This document shows positions 7,618-11,105 of a stretch of DNA of 11,105 bases, piece after piece. This stretch comes from G039029935 sp039029935 (GTDB lineage Bacteria; Chloroflexota; Anaerolineae; Caldilineales; Caldilineaceae). The notes beneath the pieces are model-generated. The model ran no database searches and was not told the origin of the DNA. It was given only the letters and a program-made list of their open reading frames with translations. Within the stretch, counting starts at the first letter, position 1. Every line of letters begins with the position of its first letter. Both the position numbers and the translations under genes were made by a program. Location: NCBI GenBank assembly GCA_039029935.1, contig JBCCFC010000325.1, positions 1 to 11,105 on the forward strand. The letters are read 5' to 3'.

Positions 7618-7980
7618 TTGAGTCGGAAGTCGCCTCCTTACATTGCTAATATAGAACCACCCACCGCCACAAGTCTAGCTGGAGGAGGTGTTTTTCCGGT
7701 AGAGGTAGAGGTACGTGATGATCAAGCAGTTGATAAAGTATGGATGGTTATTTCCCCACTAAATTTAGGGGATGAGGGTGTCATAAACACAGAAGATAGT
7801 GTACGAGTGAGCTTAGTTCGCAATTTTGCTTTGGGCTCAGACATATGGCAAGGCTTTTATGACGGCTTTGACCCCGGTGGTATCTATCAGGTAGTTATCT
7901 ATGCTACGGATCAGGATGGTCTGAATGCACAGCCGCGAACATTTATGATAGACACAGCCCAACCTATTCAGGAAGAATAG
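7618..7980 (+). pseudogene. Detached C-terminal beta-sandwich domain of the caspase-like gene (after in-frame TGA)
   Basis: This open stretch follows the TGA at 7615-7617 with no frame change and ends in TAG after 120 codons; 4201-7980 is exactly 1260 codons. The text (PPYIANIEPP, VEVEVRDDQAVDKVWMVI, GFDPGGIYQVVIYATDQDGL) is the Ig-like domain that in Chloroflexota C13-like proteins normally follows the catalytic domain on the same chain. It has no ATG start and no ribosome site. The TTG at 7618 is a possible reinitiation codon because it touches the TGA, but I think a nonsense mutation is likelier. If the stop is read through, the two parts would form a single 1259-residue product. Confidence 0.75.
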
Positions 7981-8246
7981 GTTTTGTGTACATGTTGCAG
8001 CCATCATCTGCAATAACCCCACCTACTGTATCAAAGGCGTCCCCTCATGTACTCAAGTTCTGGCTCAATTGACGCAATGTCAAGCCATACACCATCCCCA
8101 AATCAGCCGCAAGGGTTAACGCTATCCGGTCAAGCGCAGCCAATTGATTGGTCTGTGTCTCATCCAAACGACGCGCTTGATAGAGTTGCCTCAACTTTTT
8201 TCTCAGTTCAAATGCACATGTAAAATTTGTTTTTGTGCCGAGCCTC
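7981..8246. other. Intergenic region after the caspase-like gene
   Basis: About 270 bases between the TAG at 7978-7980 and the promoter at 8247. No convincing terminator was found: only a weak 5-bp stem (tgcag/ctgca) without a T run is present. The reverse strand has a coding-like stretch, listed separately with low confidence. Nothing else is recognised. Confidence 0.6.
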
Positions 8247-8290
8247 TTGTACATATTTTCTGATTTTGCTATAATTTCAAAATGGTCCAT
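8045..8290 (-). CDS. Possible small protein or gene remnant on the reverse strand
   Basis: An 81-codon reverse-strand frame. From about residue 27 on it has protein-like composition (charged helix with ELRKKLRQLYQARRLDE, then AALDRIALTLAADLG). The first ~20 codons coincide with the forward promoter repeated at 10061, so the N-terminus is probably accidental, and no good ribosome site precedes the ATG. The best reading is the 3' remnant of an older gene that has been overwritten at its start. It is not clearly homologous to anything I know. Confidence 0.22.
   Translation of the reverse strand: MDHFEIIAKSENMYKRLGTKTNFTCAFELRKKLRQLYQARRLDETQTNQLAALDRIALTLAADLGMVYGLTLRQLSQNLST
8247..8275 (+). 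promoter_or_regulatory. Sigma70-type promoter of PIN module copy 2
   Basis: TTGTAC (8247-8252), a 17-base spacer and TATAAT (8270-8275), preceded by TG one base upstream as an extended -10. Transcription would start near 8282, giving a leader of about 49 bases before the ATG at 8331. The 34 bases at 8247-8280 recur at 10061-10094 with one difference, including the spacer. Confidence 0.75.
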
Positions 8291-8330
8291 CGGGGACCTA
8301 CTGGCCTATATACAATTCAGGAGGACAGAT

Positions 8331-8873
8331 ATGAACCCATCTCAGACATTGACATTACCAGAGGGCGCCACACAAGTACCCTTGCTATGGCTCAAGCAAG
8401 CCAAGCCCACACAGCCACAATGGTGGCTGAGAACGACCGAAAATACGAAACCTTTCGCTGTCATTATTGAGGCAGAGGAATTTGAACGGAAAGAAAAACA
8501 ACTCTATGAATGGCAGATCGATAATTTAAGCGAGTGGCTTGACCGTGTTGAGCGGCAATGGGACAATCTGCTGCTGCGCGAAGAATTTGTCCAAGATTGG
8601 AAAGATAAGACAAGGAGACTTTTGCGGGTAGCACCAGAGCCAGTAAGCGAGTTTGTTGCAGGGTTAACCATGTCTGTCAAGAAACTAGATGCTGACACAC
8701 TAACCCATGAACAGGTGGCAACATTACGCTATGCGTTGAAAATTGTGCGTGAGGGTGAGGTTGAAGAATGGGAGATTGAAAAAGCAATTGACCGCCTATT
8801 TGACTGCCAACTTTCACCGATGATGTCCTTTAATGATGATGAGTTATTTCAATTGTATCTTGATGAATTGTAG
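8331..8873 (+). CDS. Antitoxin-like protein, copy 2
   Basis: A 180-aa paralogue of the protein at 1533. The Phd-like segment PFAVIIEAEEFERKE (42-56), the WLD segment, the VAGLTMSVKKLD core and the LFQLYLDEL tail are kept, while the middle (57-110) and the stretch before the tail have changed strongly. The start at 8331 is chosen over the open upstream codons from 8235 because AGGAGG (8319-8324) is ideally placed and the upstream codons would run through the promoter. The first 34 bases are identical to copy 1, silent sites included. It is followed after 8 bases by the PIN-type gene. A type II antitoxin role is inferred from gene order and the weak Phd-like segment. Confidence 0.82.
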   Translation: MNPSQTLTLPEGATQVPLLWLKQAKPTQPQWWLRTTENTKPFAVIIEAEEFERKEKQLYEWQIDNLSEWLDRVERQWDNLLLREEFVQDWKDKTRRLLRVAPEPVSEFVAGLTMSVKKLDADTLTHEQVATLRYALKIVREGEVEEWEIEKAIDRLFDCQLSPMMSFNDDELFQLYLDEL

Positions 8874-8881
8874 AACTAGCC

Positions 8882-9652
8882 ATGCAGAATATCTTTCTCG
8901 ATACCTCTATTCAAGTCAAGAGAGCATTGAATGATGATCCGATATGTGTGATTATAGAAGAGGTTCTGGCATCGCCAGAAAACCATGCAATGACATCAGA
9001 CTATGTGTGGATGGAATACCAACGAACCATTGTGTCTGATTATGCACATATTCACCGCGTTATGGAGCAGCAGACAGGATGGGCGAGTTTACTTCAGAAC
9101 CTTTTAAAGGGACAACGTTCATTTCGACCGCGTTCTGCTGTGCGATGTACAACCATCGTTGGAAACTTGTATGATCAAGAATCGGACTACCAATCTGCTC
9201 GTGAAATCATACGTTTTTACGTAAGGTATGGTCTACGACGACTGTTTTGGAAAAATGTTTCGCGGCAACCTGACACAATCCTCTGTGATTTGGTCACAGC
9301 AGGTATCACGTTACAAGCTGATAACAGTTTCTCTGTACCGGATTCATGTAGAAAAGACACTGCTGCTTGTCATCTGCCCGAATTCTTAGCGCAAAATCAG
9401 CATAGATTGCAAACGCTTTCAGACTATCTGGCAATCCATAACCAAGCCATCAAAGACCAAGCACGGGTTGAGAAGGTACTATCGGCTGTCATCGAGAATC
9501 CACGAGCGGCGTTGGGGCAAAATGCATGTTGGCCGCTCGGTGATATTATCATTGCGCTGCAAGTGCCTGATGAGGCGTTTCTCTGGACATTGGATTCTGA
9601 TTTTGAGTTACTGGCAACCGTGATGGGATTGACCCTTTATGAACCCACTTGA
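8882..9652 (+). CDS. Divergent PIN-domain protein, copy 2 (VapC-type RNase-like toxin)
   Basis: A 256-aa paralogue of the protein at 2078, here with the canonical first acid: IFLDTS (D7). E45 (WMEYQR), D221 (LGDIIIAL), D238 and D240 (TLDSDFE) complete a plausible PIN metal-binding set, so this copy is the better candidate for an active ribonuclease. From residue ~148 onward it is close to copy 1 (about 87% over the last 110 residues by eye); the first ~110 residues differ much more. The insertion between E45 and D221, holding DSCRKDTAACHLPEF, is shared. No clear ribosome site precedes it, so translation is probably coupled to the upstream antitoxin-like gene. Its 3' end overlaps the convergent small gene by 16 bases. 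Confidence 0.8.
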   Translation: MQNIFLDTSIQVKRALNDDPICVIIEEVLASPENHAMTSDYVWMEYQRTIVSDYAHIHRVMEQQTGWASLLQNLLKGQRSFRPRSAVRCTTIVGNLYDQESDYQSAREIIRFYVRYGLRRLFWKNVSRQPDTILCDLVTAGITLQADNSFSVPDSCRKDTAACHLPEFLAQNQHRLQTLSDYLAIHNQAIKDQARVEKVLSAVIENPRAALGQNACWPLGDIIIALQVPDEAFLWTLDSDFELLATVMGLTLYEPT

Positions 9653-9864
9653 GCAAAGTGTTGATAATCAGCCTGCCGCACTAGCCATGTCTTGTACACA
9701 CTTGCCCATTCACCAAAATCGAGAACCCATTCATCATTCTCCGGCTCCTCGCCATCGACGTATGCAGCATAGAGTGTTTTAGATCGAATGCCATACTTTT
9801 TTTCAAAATCACGCATGTCCTGCTCTAATGCGTGGATATCTGCAAGAATCATGTGTAAGTTCAT
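9637..9864 (-). CDS. Small antitoxin-like protein, unpaired
   Basis: A 75-aa acidic, aromatic-rich protein with the pattern ALEQDMRDFEKKYG, LYAAYVDGEEPE, WVLDFGEWASVYKTWLVRQADY. It resembles small proteins that commonly sit next to toxin-type genes (for example DUF6516/TumE-like) in Chloroflexota and Cyanobacteria; I recall that association and could not check it. Here no partner follows: the gene runs into the 3' end of the convergent PIN-type gene. The start is well fixed by AGGAG (complement of 9871-9875) six bases before the ATG. It may be a solitary relic or act in trans. Confidence 0.78.
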   Translation of the reverse strand: MNLHMILADIHALEQDMRDFEKKYGIRSKTLYAAYVDGEEPENDEWVLDFGEWASVYKTWLVRQADYQHFAQVGS

Positions 9865-9902
9865 TATTGACTCCTTTTTGAACCTGACAAAAGCGTAAAT
9901 CT

Positions 9903-9939
9903 ATGACGTCATTTTAGCGTCAAGGGCTATCTTGGTCAA
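9903..9939 (-). promoter_or_regulatory. Candidate promoter of the small reverse-strand gene, with palindrome at the start site
   Basis: On the reverse strand TTGACC (complement of 9934-9939), 17 bases, then TAAAAT (complement of 9911-9916). The expected start is near 9904, leaving about 40 bases of leader to the ATG at 9864. The 10-base perfect palindrome ATGACGTCAT (9903-9912) touches the -10 and covers the start site, where a repressor would be placed. The operator role is a guess. Confidence 0.45.
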
Positions 9940-9976
9940 ACTTTTGGGCATGGTTCATAGAAGGGTAACATTTATC

Positions 9977-10048
9977 TCGTTCAGTTAGCACGCCCCGTGC
10001 GGGTTGAGCCCACGAGTTCAACCCGCACGGGGCGTGCTAACTGAACGA
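9977..10048. repeat. Perfect 31-bp inverted repeat (72-base palindromic element)
   Basis: Arms 9977-10007 and 10018-10048 are exact reverse complements, with a 10-base centre that can add a G-U and a C-G pair. The arms are GC-rich within AT-rich flanks, and each contains a smaller hairpin of its own (gcacg/cgtgc, 9988-10000 and 10025-10037). The flanks carry the same ATC on both sides (9974-9976 and 10049-10051), which might be a short target duplication. It lies between two divergent genes, so it does not sit where either would need a terminator. A MITE-like or REP-like element, or a regulator site, are the options. Confidence 0.93.
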
Positions 10049-10060
10049 ATCTTGAGCTTT

Positions 10061-10089
10061 TTGTACATATTTTCTGACTTTGCTATAAT
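10061..10089 (+). promoter_or_regulatory. Sigma70-type promoter of the PepSY-like/C39-like operon
   Basis: TTGTAC (10061-10066), 17 bases, TATAAT (10084-10089), with the extended TG. It is the near-identical twin of the promoter at 8247. The start would be near 10096, about 40 bases before the ATG. It lies 12 bases after the large inverted repeat. Confidence 0.75.
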
Positions 10090-10135
10090 TTCAATATATA
10101 AATTAGCACTTGAGTTGAAATAATAAGGATAACCT

Positions 10136-10642
10136 ATGGCATTTGTAGATAATCAAGCAACAACCATAATCCCGCCAATTCAATTTTTTACCAACGAACC
10201 ACCAACCAAATTAGCATCATCCACAGTCGTTCACATTGACAAAAAAACAGCACAGCGAGCAGTCAATGAGTGGCTAGTGATGCATGTCAGTTGTATGATG
10301 ATGACGACTGGTGAACCTGTACTGGATATGCTTGATGAGCAACCCATTTGGCGGCTTAAAGCTGTCCTGACCGCGCCTCATGTAGGTCATGTTGGTAAAG
10401 TGGGTGAAGTAACGATTAGCGCGGTTGATGGTGAGATTTTGCAAAAGGATGAAGTTTCCAAGCAATTATTAGCCAAGGCAGATAAGTTGGTGGTACACAT
10501 TCCACCTTACAAACCAAGACCCAAATCGTCGACACCCTTTGTGATACCTCATCCGCCGCGACAAGATGGCCCGTCAGGTGATCCGTTGGCAATTATTGCC
10601 CGTGCTAAATCAAAGAAGGCAGCAACAAACGTCGCAAAATGA
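10136..10642 (+). CDS. PepSY-like small protein, partner of the C39-like peptidase
   Basis: A 168-aa protein without signal peptide. Residues ~37-104 read like a PepSY-type unit: a helix (KKTAQRAVNEWL), then W72-R73, and strands VGHVGKVGEVTISAVDGEIL ending in the typical G-E-I-L turn. The tail (123-168) is Pro/Lys/Arg-rich and probably disordered. AAGGA at 10125-10129 places the start. Its TGA overlaps the ATG of the cysteine peptidase gene, so the two are translationally coupled; PepSY-type domains often act as propeptides or inhibitors of peptidases, which would suit this pairing. The domain match is by eye, and the role is inference. Confidence 0.75.
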   Translation: MAFVDNQATTIIPPIQFFTNEPPTKLASSTVVHIDKKTAQRAVNEWLVMHVSCMMMTTGEPVLDMLDEQPIWRLKAVLTAPHVGHVGKVGEVTISAVDGEILQKDEVSKQLLAKADKLVVHIPPYKPRPKSSTPFVIPHPPRQDGPSGDPLAIIARAKSKKAATNVAK

Positions 10643-11105
10643 TTTTTCAGCCATCAAAACCTGTAACCCTATCTGTCCCCTACATTGAACAACGCTATCC
10701 AGGTGAGTGTTTGGCCGCATGTGCCGCAATGGTCATTGAGTATCTCAATCTGCACACATCCACATTGCAAAAACGGAAGGTGCGTTACTCCTATCGTCAA
10801 CTGCTCAGGGTTCTACAAATCAAGCGTCATGTTGGTACACCATTTAGCCAAATACAACGACTTGATAGACTCAAACTCAACATTGCTTATGAAACACAAG
10901 GTGAGCTTGAAACACTATATGAGCTACTTGTGGCTGGGTGGCCTCCGATTGTCGCTGTTCAGACCGAAGAGCTACCTCACTGGAACGGTGTTTCTTCTAT
11001 GCATACCATTGTTGTTATTGGCATGGATTCAGAATTTATCTATGTCAATGATCCAGAATTTCCCGATATACCAATCCCTATTCCAATCGGAGAATTTGAT
11101 TTAGC
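10639..11105 (+). CDS. C39-like (papain-fold) cysteine peptidase, 3' end outside window
   Basis: The frame beginning with ATG at 10639 stays open to the window edge (155 complete codons). The translation starts MIFQPSKPVTLSVPYIEQ. The catalytic Cys is C24 in GECLAACAAMVIEYL, His is H122 in MHTIVVIGMD, and Asp is D138 in IYVNDPEFP, the spacing of a C39-like peptidase (Peptidase_C39_2 type). No transporter domain is visible in the part shown and there is no signal peptide, so a soluble cytoplasmic enzyme is likely. The ATGA overlap with the PepSY-like gene is the start evidence. The substrate is unknown; cleavage of a leader peptide or of a neighbouring protein are options. Confidence 0.85.
   Translation, partial: MIFQPSKPVTLSVPYIEQRYPGECLAACAAMVIEYLNLHTSTLQKRKVRYSYRQLLRVLQIKRHVGTPFSQIQRLDRLKLNIAYETQGELETLYELLVAGWPPIVAVQTEELPHWNGVSSMHTIVVIGMDSEFIYVNDPEFPDIPIPIPIGEFDL

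Noticed and set aside
8235..8330. Upstream extension of the second antitoxin-like gene to an ATG at 8235
   Set aside because: These codons cover the promoter and ribosome site, and the paralogue begins at the equivalent of 8331.
9977..10048. The large palindrome as an intrinsic terminator
   Set aside because: No T run follows directly on either strand, and it lies upstream of both flanking genes.
10685..11104. Forward 139-codon frame
   Set aside because: It is a shadow of the C39-like gene, which runs in another frame from 10639 with the Cys, His and Asp motifs intact.

Overview
The window reads as a fragment of a Chloroflexota chromosome (Anaerolineae- or Caldilineae-like); this is inferred from gene families, not from a marker gene. 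The pointers are two adjacent genes with the AAA-like ATPase domain seen mostly in Chloroflexota and Cyanobacteria, a secreted PPC plus C13/caspase-like architecture on Thr/Pro-rich linkers, small toxin-antitoxin-type proteins, and moderate GC with good sigma70-type promoters. No rRNA, tRNA, CRISPR array or transposase was seen.

Layout: a family 2 glycosyltransferase (117-1508) follows a strong hairpin (21-79). A same-strand cluster starts 24 bases after it: a 179-aa antitoxin-like protein (1533-2072), a 257-aa divergent PIN-type protein (2078-2851), a coiled-coil AAA-like protein (2885-4204), and a large membrane-anchored protein (from 4201) made of AAA-like domain, transmembrane helix, TPR-like region, Thr/Pro linkers, PPC domain and C13/caspase-like domain. 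The two AAA genes overlap by ATGA. The large gene is cut by an in-frame TGA at 7615-7617; its expected C-terminal beta-sandwich domain continues in the same frame to 7980. Its peptidase-like domain also lacks both expected catalytic residues (Leu for His, Ser for Cys).

After a 350-base intergenic region holding a promoter, a second copy of the antitoxin-like/PIN pair follows (8331-8873, 8882-9652). The two pairs therefore bracket the AAA/caspase-like genes. The second copy has its own promoter and a canonical first PIN aspartate. The first has neither: its promoter is missing and the aspartate is glutamate. A convergent 75-aa antitoxin-like gene without a partner lies at 9637-9864. The divergent intergenic region 9865-10135 holds a perfect 31-bp inverted repeat and a near-identical copy of the promoter seen before the second PIN module. 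That promoter drives a PepSY-like protein (10136-10642) and, by ATGA overlap, a C39-like cysteine peptidase (10639 to the window edge).

How the parts may work together: each antitoxin-like/PIN pair looks like a type II toxin-antitoxin unit with unusually large components. The AAA pair could be a signalling or conflict-type NTPase system with one degenerate and one intact P-loop, linked across the membrane to a now probably inactive caspase-like domain. The functional links are inference; the gene order, overlaps, repeats and residue changes are visible in the sequence.
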